Numbered from the stretch's first letter, positions 1 through 12,603 are shown. The stretch is DNA of 64,000 nt from Cunninghamella blakesleeana (GCA_017871115.1 JAFCIZ010000006.1:4092001-4156000); one strand, 5' to 3'. Made by a program: numbers and translations. Notes: generated by a model not told the origin, from the letters alone.

Positions 1-419
1 ATTCTTTGGTATTGCTTTTGGCTTTTCCGTTTATGCTTTTATCTTTTATAGATGGCGTGCTAATCGTATTAAAAACTTCCCTACTCAACGTTATGACGAT
101 TTGTATGGGCCTGTGGCTTTATGTCTTTTATTGGTTGGCGCCCTTATTGTAAGTGACCATAATCATAATCATTTATATTATAAAAATAAAAATAAAAATA
201 AAAAAAATGGATCCGACTCTCACTCACATTTTCTTTTTTCTTTTTATTTTATCCACTGCATAGTTGAATTTTGTTTTAACTTATCAACGCCCAATTACTT
301 CTGGTGGCTACCTTGGCCAAAACAATACTAATTATGATAGTATTAATAATTCCACCGCAATTACTAATACTACTGCTACAAATATTACTGACGCTACTGG
401 CGCTATTCAAGAAGCTTAA
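1..419 (+). CDS. VTC complex subunit, 3' end (partial)
   Basis: This is the C-terminal part of a vacuolar transporter chaperone (VTC) protein, a member of the membrane complex that makes and translocates polyphosphate. The exons are 2-148 and 264-419, with a phase-0 intron (149-263, gtaagt...tag). The visible 100 residues hold two hydrophobic segments flanking WRANRIKNFPTQRYDDLYGP, which matches the conserved 'WRA..IR....PYDDR.GP' signature of the DUF202 membrane domain found in Vtc1 and at the C-terminus of Vtc2-4. A polar Asn/Thr-rich tail of about 38 residues follows the last membrane segment. The start lies outside the window, so I cannot tell a short Vtc1-type protein from a long Vtc2/4-type one. 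The family call is secure and the paralogue is not. Confidence 0.8.
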
Positions 420-1781
420 TATCATTTTTTTCTTTTAATTTATAACACTATTTTTTTTTTTAATTTTATTATATTATATTTTTTCATTCAATTTATATAT
501 TTATATATATTACACTCTTTTTCTGTTTTTAAATATATAACACACATTTTTTTTTTTTGCCCTTTTTTTAAATTGCTATTGATTTTTCTTTTATTTTATT
601 AATATCTAAATAAATATATTATGCATTGATTTTTTTATGTATATATTTATTTTATGTATATATACATGAATTTCTTTATTTTAAGGTTTTACTGTACACA
701 CAAGATGGAATTTTTGAAACACATAATTGGACATTAACTACACTGAAATTTTTTTGTATGTAACTAGTATCCTACATAAAACTATAAAACTATTATAAAA
801 AGATGAAAATTTTGACAGGTCAAAAATAAAAATAAAAAACTTAATACTGGTTAACCTTTTATAACAACTCTAATTTGATTTTTTTCTTACCCGTTCCTTT
901 CCTTTCCTTTTTTTTTGTAAAACTATAACTTTTTCGTGTTTAAAATGTTTATTTTTTGCTCAAAATTGCAATGTTTTTATTATTATTATTAAGTGTTTTT
1001 TTTTTTTTTTTTTTTTTTCATGCAAGCTATTAAACTTTTTTGTTCCAGTTATTTTTTTTCTTAATCAAGTGGCTCTTATTCTTTGTTCAATAATTATTCT
1101 CTTTCTCCACAATAGATATGTCGCTCAACCCTTGAGCCAATTACTTTCCTATAGTCAATCATTTTTTTATAGCTGGTATTAATCAAAAGCAATGGGCTAA
1201 ATGGTGATATCCGATCATGCAAGTAATTATTGCTATACTTTATTTTATTTTATCCCTACCGACAATACTTTAATGACGGCTTAATAAAGTATGGTGAGAT
1301 TACAGTAGCAATTTGTTTCTATTATTAAATATATACATAGTTGTTTATATTTTATTACTATAAAGTACTGTTAAATGTAATGACTAAAAAAAATTATAAA
1401 AAAAAAGAAAAGATAAAAATAATAACTTTATATATAGTTGTATTTAAAACTATAATGAAAGAAAATAAATAATAAAACATGCCTAAATTGTACACAGTGG
1501 CATAATTTGATTACTTTCAACATTTGACTTATTCTCACTTTTCTTTATATAAATTCCCATATTCTTGCTAATTTTTTTAATGTCAATAATTTCTTAAACA
1601 CAAAATGCTTTTAAAAAAAGAATTTTTTAAATAACAAAATTGAAAAATCGTAATATCATACATAGAGCCCTTTCATATTTATTTTTTATATTCTTCCTTC
1701 TTTTACTTTTTTTTTACTAGGTATATAAATTTCCTTTTATGGGGTCTAATAAAATCTTTATAATGAATCCCAAGTAATACG

Positions 1782-1815
<34 letters not shown>

Positions 1816-2354
1816 TATATGCACCTATTTTTATTATTATTATTGTAATTATTATTATTATTGTGGTTAATTTATAATAATAATTACAATAAAAATTTAT
1901 AACTATTTATTTAAATTTATATTTGTTTTTTATTTTTTTACTATAATCAAATACTTGGAATCATAACCTCTTGATCACCTACTATTAGGCGAAGTGTTCG
2001 TATTATACACAGTCACTGGCCTAGGGGGTTATTTTTTTTTTTTTGGTAAGCGCTGGCTAAAATAAATTTTAAATATCTTTTTTTTTTTTAAAAAAAAAAC
2101 GCTTCTTTCTTCTTTCTTTTTTCTTTTTTACCCCTCTCTCTCTTTTTCTTTTTATTACTTTTGGTGTTTTAAAACCAATATATTTCTTTTGAATATAGTT
2201 GTATAAATTTATTTTTATAAACTTAATCGAAGAGGATTCCATTATTACTCAAATTCAAAAAGAAAATAAAAGAAAGTAAATTATATAAATATGAAATTAC
2301 TATAAAAAAATAAAAATAATATATACCAGTAAATGATAGAAAGATTTATTGGAA

Positions 2355-2389
<35 letters not shown>

Positions 2390-2429
2390 TTATTTTCATT
2401 TCTAATACTCATATTTATAGTAGATTAAT
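420..2429. other. Intergenic, AT-rich; no gene recognised
   Basis: About 2 kb between the VTC gene and Mic60. It is mostly homopolymer T/A runs, with a (TA)n tract at 1783-1812 and an (ATT)n tract at 2356-2386 just before the Mic60 start. Two less AT-rich islands (about 1110-1270 and 1960-2060) stand out, but they contain no open frame and no RNA fold I can recognise. The second island is probably part of the Mic60 promoter. Confidence 0.6.
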
Positions 2430-4535
2430 ATGTTAAGAGCTTCTGCATTATGTAAAACAACAGTTAGAACTGTTAATCAACAACGTATTGGATCTCTTAT
2501 GGCCAAAGTAATAAATTGAAAATAACAGCAATAAATAAATAACAATAGCAAGTAAACTATATATTCAGTATTATATATGTATATATATTCATATTCATAT
2601 ATATTTTTATCTTTATTTTTATCATTCTTTAAACATATATTTATAAATAGCGTTTGGAAACAACAACTTCAACTACAGCTACTACCAAAAAATCAGGATC
2701 CTTATTTAAAAAAATTGCTGGATTAACAATTGTTGGTGGAGCAGCTTATGGAGGTGCAGTATACTATGCTTTAAACGATGATGATTTCCATGATATATTC
2801 ACCACCTATGTCCCTGGCGGATCAGAAACCTTGAAATATGTTGAATTGATAAAAAAGGAACATGATATAGAAGAATATAAGAATCAAGCTGAACAATATA
2901 AAAAGCAAGCCGATAGTTATTTGAGTTTAGCTAAAGAATATGGATCCAAAGCAAAGTTAGCTGCTAACGATGCTTATGACTATGCTAGTTCAACTTATAA
3001 TAAATTAACCAACAATGAATCAGCTACTGTAACAGCCACCATTAACAATAACTTGGATTCCTCCCAAAAAAGTGTAATTTCTACTACACTTCCCAATCAA
3101 CACCCATCTACAACTAACGCTTCAGCTGCCGTTGTAACATCAAAAGAAGATAAATCCGCACCTGTTATTACTGCTGTCATTGAATCCCCTCCACCTATCG
3201 TTGTTCAACGTGTAATTACCAAACACGCTACAGTACGTGAATTATCTCGTGTGGTGACAGAATTAGCTGCTATATTAAATGAAAACGGGTTAGCTAATGC
3301 TGGACGTGATTTATTAATTCAATCAGAACAACATATTAAAGCCTTAGATGAACGTTTTAAAAGCATTGAAAAGGAGCATGATCAAGTATTACAACAATTA
3401 AATAAATTAAAAGAAAGAGGAGAACTTATCGATCAAGAATGCCATAATTTACAAGTCAATGCTAAAAAATCCATTCAATCCATTCAAGCTTCCACTTTTG
3501 ATAAGGTCCAAGCTAAAGAAAAACAAATTACAGAAGAATTTGATGATGCACGCGAAAAAATGAAACAATCCTTTAAAGAAATCATGGCTGCTGAATTAAA
3601 TGCTCAAAAGCAAGAATTAGAACATGAACGTACACAAGCTCTTTACAATCAAGCTGAATCCTTAAAAGCCATGTTTATTCGTGATGCAAAATTCTTGATT
3701 GAACAAGAACGTTCCAAGCGTATTTCCACTTTAACTACGATTCATCAACGATTCCAAGCCATTGAACAATCTTCTTTAGAAAATGCTGTAGCTTTAGATC
3801 GATCTCGTCAAATCCATCAATTATATGTCGCTCTTTCCACCATTCAAGATGTATTGGCCAATCACCAACACGAAAAATTCCCCTTCAAAGAAGAATGGCA
3901 AGCTTTACAACATGGTGTACAAAAAAATGAACATCTTCAAAAGGTTCTTAGTTCCGTTTCCCCCACTACAACAGAAGAAGGAATTTTCTCTATGGGTGAT
4001 TTAACTAATCGATTTGATGTAGTTGCTAATGAAGTCCGTCGCGTGGCTCTTGTTCCTGAAGAAGGAGGATTTGGTGCTCATATTCTTAGTTTCATCATGT
4101 CTCATTTATTATTTAAGAAATATGGATTAGTAGAAGGTAATGATGTGGAAGCCATCTTAGCTCGTTCTCAATATTATTTACAAAAGAAGGATTTGGAAAG
4201 TGCTGCCCGTGAATTAAATCAATTATCTGGTTGGCCTAAACGATTAGCTGTTGATTGGATTCAAGCCGCTAGAGAACATTTAGAAGTGAAACAAGCTTTA
4301 GAGGTAAATAAAAAAATAAATAAATGAATAATAATAAAAGGAAATAAAAGATATGAAAAATAAATTGAAAGAGATGATAATAAACGAAAAGAGAATGCAA
4401 GTGATAACAATAAAATTAAAAGAAAATGGGAAAGATAAATAAATGAATAATAATAACTAAATCAACTTTTTTTCTTTTTTAAATCTATAGATTGTTGAAA
4501 CTCATGTTATTCTTTCTAATTTAATTGATGCTTAA
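2430..4535 (+). CDS. MIC60: MICOS subunit Mic60 / mitofilin
   Basis: This is a core subunit of the mitochondrial contact site and cristae organising system, anchored in the inner membrane. The exons are 2430-2507, 2651-4303 and 4491-4535, giving 591 aa. The first exon, MLRASALCKTTVRTVNQQRI, is a basic amphipathic presequence. A glycine-rich membrane segment (about residues 46-62, IAGLTIVGGAAYGGAVYYAL) follows, then a long Gln/Glu/Lys-rich coiled coil (about 210-350) and the C-terminal mitofilin signature region. That region includes FSMGDLTNRFDVVANEVRR, a GGFGAHILSFIMS stretch and LSGWPKRLAVDWIQAAREHL. The last 14 codons need the third exon: without it the frame reads into intron and ends after NKKINK. 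Length and domain order match fungal Mic60. Confidence 0.93.
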
Positions 4536-4944
4536 TTATTATTTTTGTTTTTTTATTTTTTTTTCTCATATAAAATTTTATATATCACTCATTAAACATT
4601 TTTTTCTTTCTCTTCCTTTTATTACTATGGTGCTTGCTCTCTCTGTTTTTTATTATTATTTATAGAATTTTGATTTCTCTTCTTTTTCTTTATGAACAAT
4701 TTATTTATTTATATTCTTTCACTACTTTTTTTTTTTTTATTTGATTATAAATAAATAATAATAAAAAAGGTCTAGAGAAAATGAAAATTATGCTGAGAAA
4801 ATAAAGTTTGCGGCAACTTCAAATATAAAATAATTTTGAAAAAAAAAATCTTTTTTTTCGTTTCTTCCGCTTTTTCATTTTTTTTTAAAAAAAATAACCT
4901 ATTAATTTTAATAATAATAATAATACCAGTAGTAGTAACAAAAA
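4536..4944. other. Intergenic between Mic60 and RNase P subunit
   Basis: A 409-bp spacer between two same-strand genes. It is T-rich on the left (3' UTR of Mic60), has a short higher-GC patch around 4805-4820 (TTTGCGGCAACTTC), then T/A tracts and a TAA triplet run directly upstream of the next start codon. No gene is seen. Confidence 0.6.
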
Positions 4945-5720
4945 ATGGTTAAACAAAAGAAAGGTCCTTCTTTACACAATCTTCAAGTTTATCAACGTAT
5001 GAATTTTCTTAATCAAGCTGCTACATTAATGTCCACTTTATCACAACCTATACCATCACCAATTAATACACAACTACAAAATCAACGAGTTAAAAAAGAA
5101 AAGAATGATAATAATAAGGCTGATATAAAATGGCAAGGTGATTTTGATTTACACCCCTTAAGTCGATATTATAACTCTACTATGAAAAAAATAGGAAGAC
5201 GTTTGGTCATTAGAGTGTAAAGAATATATATAGATAGAAAACAGGAGTATTTTTTAAAAAAAAAGTAAAGGGTCAACTCATATGTTTATTCTTTTTTTTT
5301 TTTTTTAATAGAGATCCTCAAGTAAAACGTAGCATTTGTAAGCGATGTGATGCTTCCTTAATACCTGGTTTAACTAGTAGTATACGTGTTAGCTGTAAGA
5401 TAAAATAGATGGATACATATAAACAAAAAAACTAGTTATATATAAATTGAAATCATTTATCTCATGTTTTCCCTCTCTTTTCTTTTTATACTCTAGCACG
5501 ACATCAATCCACTTTAAATACCAGATGTCATACATGTGGTAGCGAAAGGAAAATAATATCTAAACGAGATTATGTACTATTTAATCAACGACCAGAGGTT
5601 CAATATAATAAAGTAGAAAACAGCGATGATGAAGTGGATGACAGAGAAAAGAAGGCGACAGCAGCGTTAAATCAAAATAAAATAGTATTAGAAAATCAAA
5701 AAATGGATGTGTCTTTGTAA
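4945..5720 (+). CDS. RPR2: RNase P protein subunit Rpr2/Rpp21
   Basis: This is a zinc-binding subunit of nuclear RNase P, which removes 5' leaders from pre-tRNA. The exons are 4945-5216, 5312-5394 and 5497-5720, giving 192 aa. The first intron's donor is the gtaaag at 5217, because only this choice keeps the frame into DPQVKRSICKRCDASLIPG. The conserved family core is present: N-terminal helices (NLQVYQRMNFLNQAATL), LSRYY..TMKKIGRRLVIR, and two CxxC pairs, CKRC (exon 2) and CHTC (exon 3), that form the zinc ribbon. The acidic, Lys-rich tail is not conserved. The start is the first ATG of the frame after an in-frame triplet run. Confidence 0.88.
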
Positions 5721-6611
5721 ATAGCCAATGCAGCATTTATATGTATTTTTATTACTTAATATCATAATAATTAAAAACAATAGACAATGCATTCGCATAT
5801 ATCAAATAGAGAATGGCAATTAAAATAAATAAATAAACATATACACCACCATAAAAAATATATAACTCTTGTATATCTGGAATAAAAAAAAAATGCATAG
5901 AATTCATTTGGCCTAAAAATGTTTTATACTTCTTTTATATACAAAACAAGAGACTATTCCATTATTCAAAAGCAATATAATAATTTCATTATAAAGCACC
6001 TTTGTAAACGAAGCTTTTCCATTTTCTCTTTCAATCATTTTCTATTATATAATATATACAAGAAATAGAGTTATTCATTTTTTCACCAACAATAACCAGT
6101 AATGATATTAGAATAAGGGACTTTATAATGAATATATAGAAGAAATAAAATACAATAAATAAAATGTAGAATTTGTCTTTTTTCTTTTTTTTTTGGTTTT
6201 TTTTTTTTGAAATTATCCTATTTTTTTCATATGTATATTGAGATATACACACTACTACACCATATATAGATTTGATTATAAAACGTTTTTAAAACTTTTA
6301 AAGTAAAATAAAAGCATTACCAATAATAACTATATTCTTGCATGTATTTCAATCTTTTTATACCAAGCTATACCCTTTATATTTCTCCCATCTCGTTTAC
6401 ATATTAACTCCTTTTTCTTTTCTTTTCTTTTACTTCAAATCCTTATATCTTTTTATTTTTTATTTCATTTCCATATTATAAAATATTTATAAACAAAGTT
6501 GCTTATTTATTTGTTTTTTAAAAAAAGAATGAATTATTTTTTTTTAACAAAATAAATATAGTTTTTAACTATACACCAATTTTTTTTTAACAAGATATTA
6601 TTTTTCTTTTT
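5721..6611. other. Convergent intergenic region
   Basis: The 3' ends of the RNase P subunit (+) and the aldehyde dehydrogenase (-) face each other across 0.9 kb of AT-rich sequence. It holds only low-complexity open frames. No terminator-like structure or RNA gene is recognised. Confidence 0.6.
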
Positions 6612-9237
6612 TTACAATTTACTGTTCTCATGTTTTTTATCAGAAGACCAAAAGATACTAATAGAAGAACCGACGAATTGTCTAATAGTAGATATTTTAT
6701 CACCAAAACCAGAAGGAAGGCCATTGATAAGAATAGAGAAAATGTTATATTTATCATCATTATAAGGGGGGTATCTAGCTTCCATCATACTTTCTAATCG
6801 AGTAGATTTAATCATAGTACTACGTTCATGAGTAAAGGTATCAAAAGATCGATCACCGTGATAATTGCCCATACCCTATATAAGTAATACATACATAAAT
6901 TAATATATAAAAGCATATCTCTATAATTATATCATGGTTATTTTTATTATTTTCAATATATCACATACCGATGGACCAATACCTCCGAAAGGAATAGAGG
7001 ATTCAACTACATGCATTAATGTATCGTTGACAAGGACACCACCAGAAATAGTTTGATCGAGAACTATTTTTTTTTTTTTTTTTTTTTTTTTTCAAAAAAA
7101 AAAAAAGAAATGAATTGACATTATCACCATGAAATTAATATTGTAAATATATGACTTACTTTTTTGAACTTCTGCTTTATCATTGCTAAAGATATAAACA
7201 ACCAATGGATGAGATCTATTTTTTTTTTTAATAAAATAAAATAAAAATAAAATAGTATAAATATATCATCTATCATTGTCATCAATATTATTACCTTCTC
7301 TCTTTTTTTTTCCTCTTTTTATTTATTTATTTTCATATTATGTTACTCACTTTGAATTAATAATATCAAGGGCATCATCAACACTATCAATAGGCACAAT
7401 AGGAATAATAGGGCCAAAGATTTCATTATCCATAAGTAAATTACCAGAAACAGGAGCAGGGTAAACGACAGTAGGGGCAATGAAAAGGTCATCACGATTA
7501 GTTTCACCACCAATGACAATAGATTTAGGATCCACAGCATCTAACCATGACTTTAAACGATCAAATTGACGTTGATTGACAATACGACCATAAGAGTCAC
7601 TCTTTTCAGGATGTTCAGAATAAAATTGGCGAATACTTTTGCGTAAATAGCTAATTAATTCTTCAGCATTATCCCGTTGTACAAGCACATAATCTGGTGC
7701 TACACATGTCTATATATGATATTAATATTATATTAAAAGATAGAAAATATATAGTTTTTAAGTAAAAATCTAGTTCTTATTATTTATTTATAATACTTGT
7801 TTATATTTTACGTACCTGACCATTATTGTAAAATTTACCCCAAGCAATACGATTAGCAGTTAATTGATTGACAGCATCAGGACCAACATAAGTAGGTGAT
7901 TTGCCTCCCAATTCTAAAGTAACGGGAGTTAAATGTCTAGCAGCCTTTTCCATTACAATAGATCCAACAGTACCACCACCAGTATAAAAGATATGATCCA
8001 ATTGGTTTTCTAAAAATAATAATAATAATAATAAAAGTAAATAATTAAAACTAATGAATTATAAATATATTTTTTATTTTTATTTCATTGCGTACCTAAA
8101 ATTTTAGTTGTTTCTTCAGCAGCACCATTAATGGTTTGATAAAATCGTTGATCCAAATACTTTGGTAAGAGCTTAGTAATTACATTAGCAGTGTTAGCAG
8201 AGACTTCAGAAGGCTAAGAATAAAGAAAAGTAAAGAAAAAAAAAGAAAAAAAATAAGAATCATGATTAAGATTCCCTTATTTAGATATGTCACTTTTTTT
8301 TAACCTTATATATATAATATTGATCACCATCCTTTTTTTTATCCTTAAATAATTATATTATTATTATTAATCATTCTTGTCCTTTTTATAATTTTACCTT
8401 AAGGATAACAGCATTTCCTGCAGCAATGGCACCAATAACAGGCATAAGTAAAAGATGGACCTAAGTTTTTTTTAAAAAAAATAAATAGGTTAGTAAATTA
8501 AAAAAAATACAAAAGAAACTGTAAAGATCATGCATTATTTTTACAACATACAGGATAATTCCAAGCACCTATTGGATAAAAATAGAATGTAAACAAAGTA
8601 AATAAAAAAAGCTTATCAGAATACTTGTTTATTTCTTCACACACATTTATATATAGAGAGAAGTAGAGAAACGCGTAATTACAATTGTGATTATTATTAT
8701 TATCATTTTATTACCAATAACTAAAACAACACCTTTAGGTTCTTTACGAATATAAGTAATATCACTTGCATTCATCATATAATGCTTCTTTGGAGAAACG
8801 GGTGTAGCTAAACGATCAATATTCTAATATAATAACAAAGTATAAGAAATTTTATCTTTTTATCTTTTTACTTTTTTTATTTATTATTATTAATACCTCA
8901 ATTAAATATTTACAATCGTTAACGACAGGTGCAATTTCGGCAAGAACTTCCATACGATGCTTTTTCAGATCAAGCCATACAGCTTTTTCAATTTCAGGTT
9001 TATTTTCTTCTAAAAGCTGAATCATTTTATTTAATTGTCCTTTACGAAAGGCAACATCCTTAGTCACTCCTAAAGAAGATAAAAGATATACATTATTGTT
9101 ACTATTATTATTATATATGGTTAAATATAATATCGTAATCTTTATATTATTTACATACCAGTTCTATAGTTTTTTCGAACTTCATTAATAATAGGTGTGA
9201 TTTGTTCAATAGGTGTATATTCAAGAATATTAGTCAT
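6612..9237 (-). CDS. Class-3 (fatty) aldehyde dehydrogenase with peroxisomal SKL tail
   Basis: An NAD(P)+-dependent aldehyde dehydrogenase of the ALDH3/fatty-aldehyde group. There are eleven exons on the minus strand: 9237-9159, 9069-8897, 8823-8715, 8568-8552, 8460-8398, 8213-8096, 8009-7816, 7709-7351, 7215-7160, 7063-6969 and 6875-6612, giving 508 aa with phase kept at every junction. Recognisable motifs are [15 protein letters not shown] with the catalytic Glu, [10 protein letters not shown] with the catalytic Cys, [17 protein letters not shown] and the IPFGGIG.SGMG.YHG type segment (here [15 protein letters not shown]). Exon 4 is only 17 nt (GAWNYP). The protein ends in ENSKL, a canonical PTS1 signal, whereas many class-3 enzymes carry a C-terminal membrane anchor. 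It therefore probably acts on fatty aldehydes in the peroxisome. Confidence 0.93.
7066..7106 (-). repeat. T13-G-A26 tract ending at a 3' splice site
   Basis: On the minus strand the intron before ALDH exon 10 ends with thirteen T, one G, twenty-six A and then TAG. The tract can fold into an A/T hairpin, and it replaces the usual pyrimidine tract next to the acceptor (exon starts at 7063). The length is likely to vary between strains. Confidence 0.7.
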
Positions 9238-10514
9238 GTTAATTTTAAAAAGTTGGTTTTTTTTGGAGAAAAAAGAAGAAAAGAAAAGAAAAAAAATAGG
9301 GAAATTAATTTTTTTTAAGCAAAAAAAAAGGGTATACTCACCAAATTGTGTAACGTTCAGTTATTTTTTAAAGGTTCATATATATATATATATATTTCCT
9401 TTGTTATGTTAAAATAGAATAAATAGAAAAAAAAATCCTGTTATACAATGTCAACATAGGAGTAATTTGATCATTATAAAAACTTTATTTTTATTTTTTA
9501 TTTTATAAAATTCTTGTCGATTCAAAAAAGTGATATTTTATATAATTGATTAATATATTAATATATAAAATAATATATAAATGAATTATACAATTCCGCT
9601 TATATTTGAGTTTTAGATTACATAAAAATAACTGTCTTTTTTTTTTTTTTTTGTTAATGAAAACCGCTTGTTCCGCGAAGAGATCATTATTTGATAGAAC
9701 GCTAATTACCTTTTAGCGAGGGATTCATTAGCCATTAAATGATTTTTTCGATTTATTACGCGTTATATTTATATGTCAATAAAAAATCAATTATTACTAT
9801 TAACATTAAATATCCTTTCTTTTTTCTCTATGGAAAGATTAGTTTTTGCTAAAGGTCTGGCTTTACTTTTTCATTCCATCTTGGTTTGATATTTTATTAT
9901 TAAATAAAAATATAGCTTATATCACAATGTATTATCTTTCTTTTTTTTTTTATGTCTACACATGTATATTTCTTTTTCTTTTTTCTTTCAGCTTTGATTT
10001 TACTCGAATACGTTGTTCTTTTAAGAGCCAAAATCTATTCGTTTAGAAATAGAAGGGCTGTTTCATTAAGAACAAAAGCAAGATTCACCGATATTTAAAG
10101 CCATAATAATTTCTTTTAAAAATTGTTTTCATGGATGTAATAATGTTATATATATTACTATGTTGTTATTTTTTTTTAAATTGTGCATGAAAATAAACGA
10201 ATAAAAAAAATTTTTGTTTAAAAATAATAATACAAATTTACTATTGTTAATTCTAAAATTCTAAATCTTATATTTTTATCATTATGTATTCAAGTATTTG
10301 AATCAGACGAATATTCCATACTTTATAATAATATTTCAATATTTTATATTCTTAAATCTTAATTTGGCAAAAAAAAAAAAAAAGTACAAAATCATCAGTA
10401 GCGGGATTTAAATTTCTTTTAAAAAAATTATTCAATTTTTTTTTTTATTCACTCTCTCTCTCTTCCGCATTCTCTTTTATTTTATTTTAATACACATATA
10501 AATTAACATCATTC
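9238..10514. promoter_or_regulatory. Divergent promoter region, ALDH (-) / Med8 (+)
   Basis: A 1.3-kb divergent intergenic region. A relatively GC-rich island at 9661-9740 carries two CCGC boxes (AACCGCTTGTTCCGCG) and a perfect inverted repeat, CGCTAA-N7-TTAGCG, at 9700-9718. That is a plausible dimeric transcription-factor site. Near Med8 a copy of the recurrent TTTAAAT-CCCGC motif lies in reverse orientation at 10401-10416. A CT-rich leader (10450-10470) precedes the Med8 start. Function is inferred from position and composition only. Confidence 0.4.
10401..10416 (-). promoter_or_regulatory. TTTAAATCCCGC motif upstream of Med8
   Basis: Reverse-strand reading GAAATTTAAATCCCGC, about 100 bp upstream of the Med8 start. 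It is one member of the motif family described in the findings. Confidence 0.35.
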
Positions 10515-11294
10515 ATGAACCTAACAACAAGCAACACACCATCTACATTTTATTTAGATCCACATACAGTAAATGAATTAGAAGCACTAAAAGGAAAATT
10601 AGCTTCTTTACAAGAAACATTATCCAGTCATATCGCGTATTTAAAGGAGCCCAAATACCATTTCACTTGGCCAGATTTATTAAATAAGTTTAATATGTTT
10701 ACGGCCAAATTTACCTCTTTATCAGAAGATTTCTATCAATACACACAAACAGGAAGTACAGCTACATTAAATAAACTCATGTTACATCCTTGGAATCCTC
10801 CAGCTACAGAACAAGATACTAATATAGTCAGTGTTTTACTAAGAACCAAATTGATTCCAACTATTGAAGCACTTGAAAGAGATACAACAAGAATGATTCA
10901 ACAAGAAATCAAACCAGTAGATTCATCAAGAAAGGATCAAGATCAATTAACAAAAGAACAATTAGAACAATGGAAGGCTTTACGCGATAGACATGATCAA
11001 TTGGCTACCAATGCTACAGCATTTATTCAACAAGTTATTAGCGAGCACCGGGAAAGCTTTTTTTTAAGAATCGAAGAGGATGGAGAAGAAGAAGAGGACG
11101 ATGATGATGAGGATATTGACTTGGAAGGGGACAGCCATATGGATGACAAAAAGAAAACAAAAGAAGAACCTGAATGGAAACAAAAGGGGTTCCCTTCTGA
11201 AGAAAATTGGAAAAAATATAAATTGGAATGTATGATGACTTTTTATAGTATGGGAAGAAGTGAATTAGCGGGTAGTGATTTAAAACCTAAATGA
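10515..11294 (+). CDS. MED8: Mediator complex subunit 8
   Basis: A head-module subunit of the RNA polymerase II Mediator. It is a single exon of 259 aa. The N-terminal half has the Med8 pattern: a leucine-heptad helix (ELEALKGKLASLQETLSSHI), a WPDLLNKFNMFTAKFTSLS segment with the conserved aromatic-aliphatic spacing, then LMLHPWNPP and a second helical block beginning LLRTKLIPTIEALE. A strongly acidic stretch (about residues 191-212, Glu/Asp runs) precedes a short conserved C-terminal helix (EENWKKYKLECMMTFYSMG). It is divergently arranged with the aldehyde dehydrogenase and convergent with the next gene. Confidence 0.82.
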   Translation: MNLTTSNTPSTFYLDPHTVNELEALKGKLASLQETLSSHIAYLKEPKYHFTWPDLLNKFNMFTAKFTSLSEDFYQYTQTGSTATLNKLMLHPWNPPATEQDTNIVSVLLRTKLIPTIEALERDTTRMIQQEIKPVDSSRKDQDQLTKEQLEQWKALRDRHDQLATNATAFIQQVISEHRESFFLRIEEDGEEEEDDDDEDIDLEGDSHMDDKKKTKEEPEWKQKGFPSEENWKKYKLECMMTFYSMGRSELAGSDLKPK

Positions 11295-11619
11295 TGATTG
11301 ATTTTATTTTATACTGTACATAATGTTTTTTATAATTCTTATTCTACATTATAAAATAAAATAACAATAAATGAAGAGACTGCTTCTATATACCATTCTC
11401 TATTTAAATAGCAATGACTTTAATTTTATTTATTATAATAAATTAACAAGATAATCGCCTATATACCGTTCTCTATCTAAATGACTCTAATTACTTTTTG
11501 TCTGTACATACTATTTTTATTCTATTTTAAACTAAAATAATAACAATAGTATAAAAGATTCCTTGTATATAGATATAGATATAAATATATCATGTATCTA
11601 TTTATGTATTTTATTTATA
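11295..11619. other. Convergent intergenic region
   Basis: 325 bp between the Med8 stop and the Snu23 stop. It holds two imperfect copies of a segment containing 'tatacc(a/g)ttctctat(t/c)taaat' (near 11389-11408 and 11461-11481), so it includes a small local duplication. No gene is seen. Confidence 0.5.
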
Positions 11620-12603
11620 TTATGATTTTGAAGAACCAAAACCACCAAAGCCCATTATTTTTGCCATGTCATCATCTTCATTCTGTTCTACTTTATCGTT
11701 TTTTCGTTTTTCTTCCTTTTTCCTTCGTTTCAATTCTTTTCGTCGTTCTTTTTCATCATGCTCTTGCTGCTTCAATTCGTCCACTCGTGCTTTTAAATCT
11801 AAAATAAAGTAAATAAGAAAAAGCGAATGGTGAGCATATTTTATTGCTACTATGATTATCTCTATTTTTATAATTTACCATATTCTTGATTTTCTTTTGG
11901 ATCATTCTTTTTTCTTTTTAGTTGCTCTAATCTTTCAAGTACTGAAGTTACCGGAGCTCTTTCCACTTTCATTGATACACCCAATTTTGCTTGATCTAAA
12001 TCAAATAAATACATGAAATAAAAATAATATAGACGATAATCAATATATATATATATATATATATGTTCTCTTTCTTGGAAATCGTAGAATTAATGTTATT
12101 TATTGACTTACGTTTTTTCCCATTTAAATGATCCAAATAACCTTTACTATCTTTAAATACTGAATCACATAATTCACAATAATACCCAGGCTGATTTCTG
12201 TTCTCTGATCCTCCACTAACAATTTGTATTTTCCCAAGATTTGCATCCAATTTGACCTTTTCTTCACGATGTTTTAATGTTATTTTAGGAGGTTTGTTTT
12301 TATCTTCTTCTTCTTGTTGCTTATCTTTTAAAGGAGGTAGGCCTTTTTTTTTACGTTCAGCATTTATGGCATCTAATCGTTCTTTGGCTTCTCTTTTTGC
12401 TGCTTTTTCGGCATATTCTTTTTTATCCCAAGTTCTTCTAAAATCAGTATCTTTCTATATATATAAAATGTTGAATAGAACAATAATAATAATAATAATA
12501 ATAGGGATTGGTTAGTTTAAGCAAATATATATAAGATAGAGTTTATTCATTTTTATTTTAAATAAGGGTAACTTACAGCTCTAGCATTGCCATAAGCAGA
12601 CAT
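11620..12603 (-). CDS. SNU23: U4/U6.U5 tri-snRNP component Snu23 / ZMAT2
   Basis: A matrin-type zinc-finger protein of the spliceosomal tri-snRNP and B complex. The exons are 12603-12577, 12454-12112, 11995-11879 and 11798-11620, giving 221 aa. The N-terminal part reads MSAYGNARAKDTDFRRTWDK then a Lys/Glu-rich helix. The zinc finger is YYCELCDSVFKDSKGYLDHL followed by NGKKH, with C-x2-C and H-x5-H spacing; the second His is completed across the exon 2/3 junction. It continues with the family's KLGVSMKVERAPVTSVLERL region and a basic C-terminal helix. The first exon is only nine codons. Family length and order match well. Confidence 0.92.
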
